A stretch of 64,000 bases of DNA. It comes from Asterias rubens. Its lineage: Eukaryota > Echinodermata > Asteroidea > Forcipulatida > Asteriidae. Shown here piece by piece: positions 1 through 31,312 of the stretch. Each line of letters opens with the position of its first letter. Position 1 is the stretch's first letter. Made by a program: the position numbers and the translations under genes. Location: contig NC_047062.1 of assembly GCF_902459465.1 (NCBI RefSeq), positions 5,830,501 through 5,894,500 on the forward strand. Reading direction: 5' to 3'. The notes beneath the pieces were generated by a model that saw nothing but the letters and a program-made list of their open reading frames with translations, was not told the DNA's origin and searched no databases.

Positions 1-156
1 TCGTAGAAAATTACTTCTTTCTCGAAAACTATGGTACTTCAGAGGGAGCCATTTCTCACAGTGTTTTATACTATCAACAGCTCCCCATCACTCGTTACCA
101 AATTAGGTTTTATGATAATAATTATTTTGAGTAATAACCAACAGTGTCCACTGCCT
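1..156. mobile_element. MITE family A, truncated by window edge
   Basis: This is the right-hand part of a non-autonomous inverted-repeat element that recurs at 29635, 32127, 34925 and 57008. It ends in AGTGTCCACTGCCT and is followed by TTAA (157-160), the target duplication seen at the other copies. The inner part shares the stretch about Ser-coding-like 'cttcagagggagc' and 'ataattattttgagta' with those copies. The left end lies outside the window. It sits in an intron of CFAP70. Confidence 0.75.
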
Positions 157-296
157 TTAATCCGATAACGTCTCCCAACCAAAATGTCCACACTATATTT
201 TCTCGAGTAAAATAATACGGTAAAATCTGTGAACATTTTGATTTTGTTTATATAGCCTGCAAACCAAGATCGCACATACACGCTTTTGGCCTGTAG

Positions 297-18782
<18,486 letters not shown>

Positions 18783-20205
18783 ATAGAATGATTGTGCATA
18801 GCGTCATCGACCACCATATTTTATGATAAACAATGGGAAAAGTGCATGCTTGTAAGGGCTGTGCTTGACTCTTAGCCAGTGATAGCATTTTATGCGGGCA
18901 CGTTTCATCAAAGATGGTGGTCAGTGATGATGTCATGGTTTATTAACTCCATTGCTTAGGTGCGGAACTGGATACTGCATGTCCGACAGTTGAGCAGAGA
19001 CACAATAGTTTTCCAATTTGTTTTGCAAAGTGATAAACAAGTTTTGATGTCATCAGTACTAAGGTTGATTTACTCTTTGGACTGTTTTCAGGAATTTCTT
19101 GGCACTAATGTTGAGGGCCCTATTAAGCACACTTTTAACATGTTATCCATTATTCTTGGATATGCATGCATGTTTGGAAACTACCTGGGCCCAATTTAAT
19201 AAAGCTGATTTAAGCAACGAAATATTGCCAAACGAGTTTCTGCTAGAAAAAATGAGCAGGATACAAGTCGCAGATGGTACATGTGACATTGAGTTTTATC
19301 TGGTAACCTTAATCTGTTAAGCATAATTGCTATGTGCTTAGCTGCTTATAAGCAGCTCTATGTCTAGTGCCACAGCGTCCAACCGACTGCCGTTGTCACT
19401 TACCCCTAGAAGCGAATTACACTAACCAGCCAAAGTAAGCATGCTTTATGAGTGGTTCCCTCCTAATTTTTGTTTTGAAAATCAATTTGCTCAGCATGTT
19501 TTTTTTTCATGCTTAGCAATGTAACATATGTACTTAAAAGGATGCTTAGCAATGTAAACATAATGTGCTTGATGGGATTTAGTTCAGAGAGCAGCGCACT
19601 CTCAGATTTTAACTTTCACAATTTGGGATGTTTGGTAAGGTTGAAAATATCACAGATTTGCACGTAACTTACAGAATAAAGATGGTCATGGATGAAAACT
19701 TCCCTCAAAATATATTTTAAATTTGTAAATTGAGCACATTCTCTTATTATATTATTTCGTTGTGGGGGGGGGGGGTGTTTTTGAGCTTATTATACCTAAA
19801 ACCAATACTTAAGATGTAAAGTCTGACGTTTTTGTGCTTCACTTGTAAATATTATACAAAGTATTTGTCAAGTTTATTATTATTCATAAACATAATTGTT
19901 GACCAAAGAAGAATTCCGTCCAAAAACAATCTTCCTTTGTAAAGTTTCCGTCCAATTTGTTTACAAAAATTACAATGTGCAGAAATTTTTCTTACCCACT
20001 CCACTCAATTTTCCTGGTGGTTTATAATCTAAAAAGTTATATAATTATTTTGTAAACAAGTTATACTTGGAACAATTGTTGACTTGTTGATATCGGCAAA
20101 TACTTTCTTCAAATAGGTTGAAGCATTTTATACTTTTTAATTTGGTATTATTTGTAGAAAATATTCCCTACTGTAATGATGAAAAACAATAAACTTGTCC
20201 TTTAT
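18783..20205 (+). other. CFAP70: CFAP70 3' untranslated region, proposed
   Basis: No exon continues after the TAA at 18780-18782. A canonical AATAAA lies at 20188-20193, giving a 3' UTR of about 1.4 kb if it is the one used. The stretch contains a dispersed repeat (19187-19370) and poly-T and poly-G runs but no ORF of note. A shorter UTR ending at a variant signal cannot be excluded. Confidence 0.45.
19187..19370. repeat. Dispersed repeat, family 'agctgttgagcagaaaat'
   Basis: This third copy of the repeat also seen at 974 and 7673 opens with GGGCCCAATTTAATAAAGCT and closes with TTATAAGCAGCTC. The opening phrase also appears in short form near 18066 and 37700, suggesting an abundant genomic repeat. 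Confidence 0.4.
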
Positions 20206-22410
20206 CAATGAAAACAGTTTGCTGATCATTTTATTCCTAAGATTTTTAAAAATGTTATTTTATAAGATTGGTATTAAAGGATGACCAATATTTTAAATTG
20301 GAGAACTGCTGTGGAAAACTGAGAAAAAACTTTACCAAGTTGTGTGTGCTTGGCTATTTCATCCTGTTTTCCAATAACCAAATTGTAAATCAGAACAGTG
20401 CACCCGAATGAATAAGTACAAGTAATTTAGGGATTAAACGGGAGTGGCCCTTTTTTTAAAGTGCGTTCACATCTCTGTCGTGGTCGAGTGTTGGGTTTTC
20501 CCTTGCAAACTACTGTGAACAACTTCCTTCTCTGTTTGCCTCACAATTCAAAGACTTAAATAAACCCATATTAACCCAATCCCCAAAACACCAAGCAATA
20601 ACAGTATTGAGATTAACTGTGTCTTTCAAATTCAAGGCCATCGGGTAACAATGGGTTGAACAAAAATACCTGGATAACAAAACAAATACATCGCTGGCTT
20701 TATTTTCGGGGAATCCCCTTTGCTTTCCTGGCAGTGGTGACGTCGTGTTTTTGCTTTGTGAAAGTTTCAATAGAATACTAATACGGTCACCTGAGCGAGA
20801 AAATGTTATAGATTCGCGGTTGTTGGTTCTAACAACCAGGTATTTGTATACACGGAAACCCCAGTGGAATTCGTGACGTAGAATTTTTTTAAAAACTATT
20901 AACCAGATTTGGCCTAACCCAACCTTTATATTAACTAAAGGCAACGTATACCTTTGGTTTTTGAGGCTGTTCGATTGTTTTTTTTTATCTTATAAAATGT
21001 AATCAAACAATTTGATTTCAAAATGTCGTCGTGTTCTTTAGAGTGTCGCCGCAACTCCGGGGCGAATAATCCCCATAAGAATACACACTCTGATATGCCT
21101 CTCATGGTCAAATTTGAGGGTGATAAAAAAAGGATATATTTTTCCCTAATCGCAGTAGACTTACTTCAAGTGAACTGTTTCTCAAAATTAAATAAAAACT
21201 ATCAAAAGCTGCTGTACTTCTTTCCACATCAGTTTGTTTAGCTATTAATAACTAATTTTCAGAGTAATTACCAAACGTTATATACAGCCCTTTAAACCGC
21301 GAAGTTCAGGTAGACTGCCTTGTACACGTAACTTTGTTTTGCAGTTGCCCGCAACGGACACACCCAGTTTTATGTTATAACCTTGCGAACAAAACCAGGT
21401 TACAGAGCATAATGGGGAGTTTAGCTCAAGCCAGGTGTGAGTGTTGGGGAGAAATGTCACTGTACGACACACCCATTAAATACTGTTGGAAATAAATGTA
21501 TTCTTCAATGAATAGTCAACACTGCTTTGAATCGGCACGACCCGAGGATACCAAGTGGCGTAAACACCGGGCAGCCATTTTGTTTTATGTGCTTCAAAAT
21601 TGGCTTTCGTTTTAGTGCTTTTCAATAGGGATTTTTTTTCTTCTTCGAAATCGATTCAAAAAAAGGGAATCCTTAAAAAAAAAAATCTGGACATTTTTGA
21701 GGATTGCAATAATAATGTTGGGGGGGGGGGGGGGGGGTGTTAACTGACAAAGGGTCAGCCCGGCCGGCAGCAACTTCGATTTCGCATTCCTTGTCGTAAA
21801 GGCACAGTACAGGTAGTATACTACAGATACCCTGTTAAACCATGCAGGGCATAACACAATGTACTAAGTATGGTTTGATATAAAACACAAATAATCCCAA
21901 TACTGTGTGTGTCATGTTTTTGTAACATTGTCCGATTAGGCCTTTATCTTTAGAGGAAAACACAACTTGTACTCGTCTTTGAAAAAACGTGTTTGTCGAG
22001 AAAACAGTTAGTGTATACTCGTCCGTTAGAAATTGAAACGTAGATTTACTTTTTTTTTTTGCTTTCTAGGAAATTTAACATTTTATGTAGTGCCCTTTTA
22101 ACAGCCAAATACACAATGCCTCTGGAAATGTGTACTTAATTTCTTGGTTCACCTTATGGGTAATGCAAACCGCTTATTGTCAATGCTTGTTAGTGTGAAA
22201 AGAAAAAATACAATGGCTGTTATAATCATGCATAATGTTACTAATACTGTATTAGTAACTGGTTGAAGGGTATAGTTTTTGTGATGTAAGAAAAACCACA
22301 CTCTCTTTGAGGAACCTTTTTTGCAGTTCCAAACACAACAGATCGACCAGAACCCCATCTAAAGCTTAGTCAGTTACAACAAGCCCTCAACAACACTTGG
22401 GCAGGTTTCA
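20206..22410. other. Intergenic stretch between CFAP70 and M1
   Basis: No supported gene is seen. It contains a degenerate inverted-repeat element at about 20937-21294 (AAAGGCAACGTATACCTTTGG against CCAAACGTTATATACAGCCC, with TTAA-like flanks) and a G-run at 21720-21737. A 144-codon minus-strand frame at 20510-20944 has no recognisable domain and is not called. Confidence 0.5.
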
Positions 22411-22432
22411 ATTGATTGGCTGACTATATAAG
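22411..22432 (+). promoter_or_regulatory. Candidate promoter of M1: inverted CCAAT plus TATA box
   Basis: GATTGGC (an inverted CCAAT box) is followed by TATATAAG at 22425-22432, about 0.83 kb before the M1 start codon. If used, transcription would begin near 22455 and the 151-bp duplication at 22551 would lie in the 5' untranslated region or a 5' intron. The call rests on motif spelling only. Confidence 0.3.
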
Positions 22433-22550
22433 ACAAACAACTTGCATTTCATTCCATTCGATAAGAGAATAAAACTTGACGAACTCTCCCCAAAAAATAT
22501 AGCCAAGAGGGCTACTGTAGGCAATTAAAACTCTTTGAAAGATAGGTCAT

Positions 22551-22852
22551 ATATCCATTTTGAGAAAACTACCTATAGAGTTGTTTAGTTCTACCCTTTA
22601 ATAACAAGTGATGTGCCAGATAAATTTAAACAAAACTGAAAGATCGATGTTAGTACTTAAGGCTGCCGCTCATTTCACGACTTGAGCAACAATTATTGCG
22701 TATATCCATTTTGAGAAAACTACCTATAGAGTTGTTTAGTTCTACCCTTTAATAACAAGTGATGTGCCAGATAAATTTAAACAAAACTGAAAGATCGATG
22801 TTAGTACTTAAGGCTGCCGCTCATTTCACGACTTGAGCAACAATTATTGCGT
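22551..22852. repeat. Perfect 151-bp tandem duplication
   Basis: Copy one (22551-22701) and copy two (22702-22852) appear identical base for base. Each starts ATATCCATTTTGAG and ends CAACAATTATTGCGT. It lies 0.4 kb upstream of the M1 start codon, between the candidate TATA box and the ATG. An assembly artefact is possible. Confidence 0.95.
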
Positions 22853-23259
22853 ACAGTTGTACACCCACTCCAAATGTTAGTGACGCTATATTAGACGCAT
22901 TTTAAAGTTTCGTGACATCGGCTGCCCAGCTATAATAGGGGGGCTATATCCAAAGTTAATGTATATCGTTCGGAGTCTGTTTCTTTGTACTTTTAGAGTA
23001 CCTTTAAACAACTGTTTTTGTATGGCTATATGTAGGCCTACTTTGTGAGTATTATACTCGTTTTTATGCCAAGAACTTTAAAGTTCAGGGTAACAGTTGA
23101 CTGAACATGGTTGTCACTGCCATGGAAGTACACGTTTCTATTTGGTTAAATTTGAAGTCATTGGACTGTACCAGGCAGAAGCAAAACACAAACTACACTG
23201 TATAGGCCTACGGCAAAACATTTTAAACTATTTGAACTTAATTCGACTGAAATGACAAC

Positions 23260-26200
23260 ATGTCGGTGAATAGTACCCGTTCGAGAGTCGATTTGAAGGC
23301 TTGGATCACCCGTGCAATATGGATTGTCAGGTTTTTCACTCTTGTGGTTTTCTTGGACCTTGCTGGGGTAAGTCAGTCAAATTATAGATCAGTGTGTTGC
23401 GCTGGGTGTGGTTTCAACTTGGAATGAACTTTGGTGTCAGCGATATTTAGAGTTCTTACTTAAAGTAGGCCTACATGGCCAATACTTATTGGTCAGTATA
23501 AGCAGTTTGTGTTAAAAAAAAAAAACGAACCAGCGAAACTTTAACCGGGCATAGGAGTCATCAGAAAATAGTGGAAAAATCCAGCACTCTTCAAGTTTTT
23601 GACACTGTCGCTCGAGTTTGAAACTATTTTTCTAAAAACTTCAACATCGTGCAAACAATCATATCTCAAGGGAAGATATTCCATCATGACCGCCTTTGTA
23701 CCAGTGTAATTTGTTATATGGGAATCTTTGAATATTTATAAATCTTACCAAAAAGTGGAATGTTGTTCACACCCCTACAAACTGTTACCTGAATTTTCAT
23801 TTGGTATAAACCCAAAGACTTACACTGAAATTAAAATTCCATGAAAAGTCTAACAAACTCCTCAAACCTTGGAAAGAGTGAAGGTATAAAATAATGTTAA
23901 ACACTTTGCACATACATACTGAGATCGACCTGCAATAGTTTTTGCGAGATATTGGTATAAGGTTTTGCTCTTGCGAGTCATCGAGAGACGCGATGTGGGA
24001 GTATAGTGGAACTATGGAAGCCTTTGTTCGTATGTTTTCTTGTGACTCAAAACCAATCGAGCGGATAAACTCCTACGGGTTTGCAATGTTATTGCTTGCA
24101 TGTAGGACCTGTAGGATTGTTGTGTAACTAATGGTTGGTTCACATGTAAAGTGCAGTTGTGAGTCTTTAGTGATGCACGTATTATAAATTTACATGGATT
24201 TGACATTGATGCACCCTTTTCAAGTTCATCGAGCCATGACGAACTTCCGAATATTTTCAAGCCAACTTGAACCATAATAAAATGTACAAAGAAATTATAT
24301 CAAATAGTGTATAGTTTCTCGGTAAATGTTATTTTATACACAATATTATTTTTTTTTAACCACAGAGATTACCCGTCAGCGATTCTAATATAACCGTCTG
24401 AAGCCCGGTTCATACTTTCTGCGAATGCGAATGCGAAGCGAATTTGACGTGAATTTGACGTCACACCCTCCTTTCGCAGCGATTATTCGCAAGGGAGTAG
24501 AGCAGAGGGCAACTTCTGCGAATTGTTCGTTGCGAATTTTGTGACGTCAAGATTCGCTTCGCATTCGCATAAGCAGGAAGTATGAACCGGGCTTTACTTG
24601 TATTGAAAAGCTTTTCGCAATTCCGATTCTAATCTATTACTATGATTGGGAAGGGAAATATTCATGAGTGATTTGAAATTGTGTGTAAAAATGGCTATGG
24701 GCAAGTAAACGCCATGTCTATTTAACTTTCCCATGTGGGCTAATAGGGACTTTTCGTTTTCGACGACGGATGGTTCTGCGACGGTAAAGATGACATTTGG
24801 CGTCATCTGCGCATGCGTCGGCTTTGAGGACGGTCGTCCCTCAATTTCTACGACAGTACTTGGGATGAATCTTCGTTGTGCTGAAAACGACAACGTTTAG
24901 CTGAACAACCGTCGCAGAACCATCCGTCGTCGAAAACGAAAAGTCCCTAGAACTGTGCAACCTACTTGTTAACATTCACATATCTCTTCCTTATCAGATA
25001 TGAATAATAAATATTTGTATGTATTAATTTATAATGAATATAACTTATATTAGATGTTTTAACATTTGACAATTAAACTGTTTGTAATCGCTACCATTAA
25101 TGAAGCAGAAAGATACATTTATGACAATACACGTTCAAAAATATGGCTTCTATATTCCTTTAGGCTAGTAAAATGCACTGCAAATTTGCAAAAAGCTGAA
25201 ACACAAAGCCTGCTGGTACAACTTAAGTGAAATTAAAACTACCGGTAATCAATGTGTATTTGGGGTTTTTTTTATTATAAGGGCCCTGTCACAGTAGGCA
25301 AATTTAGAGGCAACCAACATGCAGTGCATAATCCGCGATCACTTTTGGCAGCACAAGAATAATTTTTCAAAGAGTGCGTTACGATCCCCAGTAAAAAAAA
25401 AAAAAAAGCGGGGAAAGTGATCATGGAGATTGCCTGGAACTCGGGTTGCCTAAAAATTGCCTCGTTTACATGGGCCTTGGGATCCTCGCCATCATAAACA
25501 AAAACCAAGTATGTAAATTATGACCTCAAACTTTTTTATAAATTTTTCCTTCAGATTGTCACCGGTAGTATCATACTCTTCGGGTGTTCTGAAACTCCAA
25601 GTGGTTGTGCTACGATATACTGCAATGGAACTAACCATACTCGGAGCTGTTCACCTATACGTGAACCTGTGCCAGTTTATCATAACACGGATGATAATAT
25701 GCCATCAGTTTTGAAACGGGTTTGTAACTTACAAGAGCCTCCGACAGTGCCAACAAGTGATCCTACAACAGATCCTGCGACAGATCCCACAACAGAACTG
25801 ACCACAGAACTAACAACAGATCATACAACAGACCCTACAACTGATCCCACGACAGATCCCACAATAGATCCTACTACATATCCTAGAACAGATCCTTCTC
25901 TTACCGATCACACAACAGTTCCTACAACAGATGCAACAACAGAACCCACAACAAATCATTCAACAGAATCCACAACAGGTCCTTCTACGTATCCTACAAC
26001 AGATCATACACAAGAACCTACAACAAAACTAACAACAGATCCTACAACAGATCCAGCTTCAGATCCCACAACAAACCCAACAGCAGTTCCTACAACAGAT
26101 CATACCACAGAGCTGACCACAGATCTAACATCAGATCATACTACATATCCCAAATCAGGACCTTCACTAGATCCAACCACAGAACCCACAACAAATCCTA

Positions 26201-29200
26201 CAACAGACCCTACAACAGAGCTGACCACATATCTAACATCAGACCCTACTACATATCTCACAACAGTTCCTACAACAGAACTTACAACGAACCCTACAAC
26301 AGATTATACAACGGAACTGACCACAGGTCTAACAACAGATTCTACAACAGGTCATACAACAGAACCAACAACAGATTCTACAACACATCCTTCAACAGAA
26401 CGTACAACAGATCTTACAACACATCCTACCGCAGAACCAACAACAGAACCTAAAACAGATCCAACCACAGAATCTACTACAGATCCTACTACAGATCCTA
26501 CAACAGAACCCACAACACATCCTACTACATATTATCATACAACAAAACTAACAACAGATCCTACTACCGATCCAACAACAGTTCCTACAACAGATTCTAC
26601 AACAGATCCTTCAACAGAACCCACAACAGAACCTACAACAGAACTGACCACAGACCCAATAGGTCCCACAACAGTTCCTACAACAGATCAAACAACACAT
26701 CCTACAACAAATCCTAGAACAGATCCGTCTACAGAACCAACAATCAAACCCACAACATATCCTACAACAGAACCTAAAACAGATCCAACCACAGAATCTA
26801 CTACAGATCCTACTACAGATCCTACAACAGAACCCACAACACATCCTACTACATATTATCATACAACAAAACTAACAACAGATCCTACTACCGATCCAAC
26901 AACAGTTCCTACAACAGATTCTACAACAGATCCTACAACAGAACCCACAACAGAACCTACAACAGAACTGACCACAGACCCAATAGGTCCCACAACAGTT
27001 CCTACAACAGATCAAACAACACATCCTACAACAAATCCTAGAACAGATCCTTCTACAGAACCAACAATCAAACCCACAACATATCCTACAATAGATCCTA
27101 CAACAGATCCTAAAACAGATCCGACTACATTTCTCACAACATATCTTACAACAGAACCTACAGCTGAACCTACGACGATCAAAGAAGATAACAATGGTAA
27201 ATAAACATTATTGATTACATTAATTTTTCAAAGGTTACAAGATTCTTATTTTTTTTTTTTTCAATTTTAGTGTTTAATGGTTATGGGGAAGTAATAACCC
27301 CGGTATGGTTACCCCAGCAGGAAACAGTGTTTGATTTTTTGATTTTTTGGTTATTTTTTTTTTTAACCACTTTACTGAGTACTTTGAGGCTCGATTATGA
27401 GACATTTAGAGGAAGAGTTTGGCACTTTTGAATGTTTTAGCTAGTATTGTGTAACTTTATGTTTTATATTATTATAAACAATTATGTAAGATTTGCTCTA
27501 CGCAGTGGCCGATGCAGAAACCCAAGGACTACAACAAAACTCCACAGGTATACCTGTGAAAAAGGTTCATTTATCTAAAATGTAATCAAGGGACAGGATT
27601 TTTTTTCTTCAGCATAGCACCCAGGCTCTGGATTTCACTTTCTGAAAACTTCAGGGAAATACACAACATCTCCCTCTTTCAGCAGCAACTGCAGAAACAC
27701 CTGTTCACACCTGCGTTCACTACCACTTGGGAATTTCCTCGTGTTATTGTTATCGGGGTATATCTAAATGTCTCACCCGAGAGACGAAGCAAAAATTGTA
27801 GATACTTTGCTGAACGACACAAGTGTCATGACTGGGACTCGAACCCACACTCTGCTGATTAAAATACTTGCCAACAATGATGAACATTTATCTGAGAAGG
27901 ATTTGAAACTTTGCATGGTGGAAGTAATAGATAATTTGCGGTAACACCTCACTGAAATCTCTTTTGAGTGGGGTGAAAAGAACTGGTGATTAATGACTTT
28001 CAATTCAAGAATACATTTATTTCCATACTCTTATAAAAGAATAACGACAGTTACATGTTTTACTGAGTAAAGCAAAACGTTTCTTTAAGTAAGAGTAAAC
28101 ATGAATAAATAAATAGAGTACGGGGCCGTTTTGGTAAGCATAAGCTTGTAAAAAACAGCCAGACAGACAAGAAAACAAGACAACCAGACAGACAGACAAA
28201 CAGACAAAAGGACAGGTGAACATAATACATGTCACAAATAATTCGTAATAAAAGAGAATTTGCGGTTACACCTACTTACTTACTTCGGACAGTCTATCCA
28301 AGAAGCAATTCGACTTACCAAGTCAGTTGAGAAAGCATTTGTCCAATGATTTTATGCATGTTGGGGATGGCACATCTTTGTTAACTTGTTGTTGTTATTA
28401 TTATTATTATTTGTTCTTTTTCTTTTAGTGGACCCAGCTGCATTTGCAGGTATAGCCGCTGGTATTGCAGCAGTTGCCGTAGTAACGACTGCAGCTATAG
28501 CTGGTGTTGTCGTTATGAAAGAGTAAGTAACCGTTTCTGACACCATACACATACATTACAAATAAAGAACAATCCACTGACATAAACCAGAGACATAATC
28601 CACTGAAGCCACATATAGGCCAAATCCATGATAGAGAAAATACCCACTACATGATCGAATCAACACACCAAAATCACAGAATAAAGCTAACAATAGTGAT
28701 TGACTGCATGAACCTGTTTGTGTGTCGTCCGGCAAAGCAAACGAGAATGTATTGTCATTTTGAATCAGATCCTTTGATTAAATGTGGAGACAAGTACACT
28801 ACAGACTTTTTAGCGCAAACCGCTGCAATTCCCCCAAATTAATAGCAGGATGTTATAATAAAACAACCGACCTTTCTATGCCTATAGCTTTGTCCTGCCT
28901 CGACACAATACAATATACAACAAATGTTTTATAGAACGGTATTTCGGCGTTTATATCCCCTGAGTTTGCCGAGTTCCCTACAGACGGAAAGATCATTTGA
29001 ACAAACAAGTAACAACCCTCAGGACATCAACAAACAAACAAACAAACAAACAAACAAAATGGACGAAGAAGGTAGTAAATGACAATCTCATTCCAAGCGA
29101 CAAACTCACACATTTTCAAAAGCGATTTTGTAATATATTGAGTAGGCCTAATTTATGTTTATATTTTAACTTTTTTTTTACAGGGCCTCGTCAGTAATAG

Positions 29201-30889
29201 CAAACAACGCCCAAGCCTCTCAGGTATTTATGCTTTCTCATTTTATACCGGCTCGTTGCGATTTAAAGATAGGTCCGAGTTCGGCCGAATGGACCCGAAA
29301 GTTTTGATTGCAGTTGGTTATTAGCTATAGTTTTATGGATTCGGAATGTAGAGCCATGTCACACAGGGCACTGTTTACGGGTTAATTGGAGGCAGCCAAA
29401 ACACTGCACTGCACGCACAAAGAACATTTGGGAGCACAAAGATACATTTTTCTAGCAGTAATAGCTGACAGTATTCCCGGGAGACATTTTGAGAAACCTT
29501 AACTATGGATGGCATTTCCTTTTGGAGATTGCCTGGAACTGGTTGCCTGTAAATTACCTCGTGTGGCATGCCTCGTGTAGCACCTTGTAGTAAACCCGTA
29601 GGTGCTACACATTTGGGTCTCAAAATCCATTTAAAGGCAGTGGACACTATTGGTAATTATTCACAATAATTATTATCATAAAACTTTTCTTGATTACAAG
29701 TAATGGGGAGAGGTTGATAGTATTAAACATTGTGAGAAACAGCTCCCTCTGAAGTGACTTAGTTTTTAAGAAAGAAGTAATTTTCCACGAATTTGATTTC
29801 GAGACCTCAGTTTTAGAATTTGAGGTCTCGAAATCAAGCATCTGAAAGCACACAACTTCGTGTGACCATGGTGCGACAAGGGTGTTTTTTTCTTTCGTTA
29901 ATATCTCGCAACTTAGACGACCGATTGAGCTCAATGTTTCACGGGTTTGTTATTTTAAGCATATGTTTTGAGATACACCAACTGTGAAGACTAGTCTTTG
30001 ACAATTACCAACAGTGTCCAATGTCTTTAACCTATCTTTCTGAAAGTTTACCTTGTTTGGTAGATACGTGCGCTATATAAGACTTCGATATTATGGCCTT
30101 ACTATGCTTTAATGTAAAGGTGTTGCCCGAATAAAACCGACAATGATACTGCCTCTAGCTACCGGGCAACCTCGGTAGTCTAGTTGGTAAGACACTGCTC
30201 TAGAATTGCAAGGGTCGTGGGTTCGAATCCCACCCGAGTAACATGGCTGTGATATTTTTTTTCACAGGACTCGGGAGAGTATACAGTGCTAACACACATT
30301 GGTGTATGGGTAAAAACCAAAATTAATGATACTTTGGTAAAGTTCATTAAAAACTGAAATTGAGTTATTGGGCCCCAAAATTATCTCACGTCCATCAGAC
30401 TGCAACTTTGACTTATACGTGCTATTTCAGTGGCATAATGAGGAAGTGAGGAAGAATTACTATTTATTATGGCTTGAAGCAGCATCACTGAGAAAATCAA
30501 TCTGTACAAAATCTATTGCGGCGAGAATCGGGCAAAAGAACTCTAAAGATGCTACGGTAGCCTCTTATTCTCGCAACAACATTAAACGACCTGTTGATTC
30601 AGTTGGTCGAGACTAAAGTAAGAATTAATTGTTGTTATATAGGAAGTGTGCCTCAAGATATGCATTTAAAGACATTGAATATAGAGGCATAAACGGTATA
30701 CTGTTTGTCTTGACCAACCGAAACTTACTACTTCAAAGCACATTTTTCAACAATTTCAAACTTAAACAATTCTTTTTTTTTTTAAACCATCAGAATCTGA
30801 ATTTTTCAAATCATCCAGCATCACAAGGTTTCCAACCAAACCATGACATGTACAACCCACATTTATGGATGAAGAACCATGGGCCGTAA
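23260..30889 (+). CDS. M1: mucin-like single-pass membrane protein with Cys module and Thr/Pro repeats
   Basis: The function is unknown; the architecture is that of a cell-surface transmembrane mucin. Exons: 23260-23367, 25555-27196, 27506-27547, 28429-28522, 29184-29223, 30794-30889 (TAA), giving 673 residues. Residues 1-36 form a signal sequence with the hydrophobic core IWIVRFFTLVVFLDLAG. Residues 37-95 hold a small Cys module with LFGC, GCATIYCNGT (an N-glycosylation sequon) and SCSP. Then about 480 residues repeat (D/E/H)PTT-like units, rich in Thr and Pro, as expected for dense O-glycosylation. Exon 4 encodes one transmembrane helix (AGIAAGIAAVAVVTTAAIAG). The last exon gives a tail beginning NFSNHP and ending NHGP. 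M2 matches in the Cys module, exon phases, the 94-nt and 40-nt exons, and the tail. The ATG is chosen because an upstream overlapping ATG closes after five codons. Confidence 0.8.
24401..24594. mobile_element. Foldback MITE family F3, copy 1
   Basis: The arms AAGCCCGGTTCATACTT and AAGTATGAACCGGGCTT are followed inward by GAATGCGAATGCGAAGCGAA and its complement. Two further copies lie at 38841-39023 and 55965-56086. It is in intron 1 of M1 and encodes nothing. Confidence 0.85.
24744..24949. mobile_element. Foldback element with perfect 42-bp arms
   Basis: The ends TAGGGACTTTTCGTTTTCG and CGAAAACGAAAAGTCCCTA are exact complements, and the identity continues through GACGACGGATGGTTCTGCG. The inner part also holds pieces of the same motif. 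It is in intron 1 of M1 and looks young because the arms have not diverged. Confidence 0.85.
26447..27094 (+). repeat. 324-bp (108-residue) in-frame tandem duplication in M1
   Basis: Two copies, 26447-26770 and 26771-27094, differ at only a few bases (for example CCTTCAACAG against CCTACAACAG). Each carries the unusual interruptions HPTTYYHTTKL and DPIGPTT. The period is a multiple of three, so the reading frame is kept. It lies inside the Thr/Pro domain. Confidence 0.95.
27770..27865 (-). mobile_element. SINE family S2 fragment, reversed
   Basis: On the minus strand it reads CAGAGTGTGGGTTCGAGTCC, ATGACACTTGTGTCGTTCAG and TTTGCTTCGTCTC, matching the S2 head and early body. It lies in an intron of M1. 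Confidence 0.7.
29029..29058. repeat. (AAAC)n microsatellite
   Basis: About seven clean AAAC units lie in an M1 intron. A related cagacaga-type tract lies at 28157-28200. Confidence 0.9.
29571..30095 (+). mobile_element. SINE family S2 3' portion interrupted by MITE A
   Basis: TAGCACCTTG, AGGTGCTACA and TTGGGTCTCAAAAT (29578-29627) and CCTATCTTTCTGAAAGTTTA with CTATATAAGACTTCG (30031-30092) are adjacent in the S2 copy at 33550-33700. Here they are separated exactly by the MITE at 29635-30026 with TTAA on both sides. The SINE is therefore older than the MITE insertion. Confidence 0.8.
29635..30026. mobile_element. MITE family A, inserted in a SINE
   Basis: It begins AGGCAGTGGACACTATTGG and ends ACAGTGTCCAATGTCT. 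TTAA is duplicated at 29631-29634 and 30027-30030. A central palindrome contains GAGGTCTCGAAATCAAG and its complement. It lies in the last intron of M1. Confidence 0.9.
30150..30325 (+). mobile_element. tRNA-derived SINE, family S1
   Basis: The same composite as at 6404: CTAGTTGGTAAGACACTGCT, B box GGTTCGAATCC, then TCACAGGACTCGGGAGAGTA and a tail ending TGGGTAAAAACC. It is in the last intron of M1. Confidence 0.8.
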
Positions 30890-31312
30890 CCAATGGCCGT
30901 GTTACCCACACCGCGGTCAAACATCCCCCGAGTAAAACCGCGGCGTTCAAACGACGACAATCACCGCGTGGTGTGGAGGTTGGAGCAATGAGTGACGGTG
31001 TGTACCTACTCACTTCGGTACTGCATTCACACTATTCAAACAGGATGTATATCACTGCTTAAGCACCAAAAGTAGCTAACCACCAACTATAAATAATGCT
31101 TACAAGAATGTGTTACCAGCCAACATACTATGTCAGATGTACAAGCTGTGTTTGAGTCGTCCTGCCCTTTTTTTTTTTTTTACTTAGCAGAACAATTTTA
31201 AGCAATGTTTTATGCTTATGGGAAGCTCAATGAAGTCGGGCTCTGACGTCGCTTCTAAATTCTAAGTGTGATATGGAACATCGATGTCATGCATTCCTCT
31301 GATTTTACTTAA

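Noticed and set aside
20510-20944. A 144-codon minus-strand ORF
   Set aside because: No domain, no splice context and no similarity to anything recognised; it overlaps the start of a degenerate inverted-repeat element.
30368-30616. An ORF resembling a short regulatory protein after a tcag acceptor
   Set aside because: The M1 tail exon at 30794 matches M2 in sequence and phase, whereas this stretch has no counterpart in M2.
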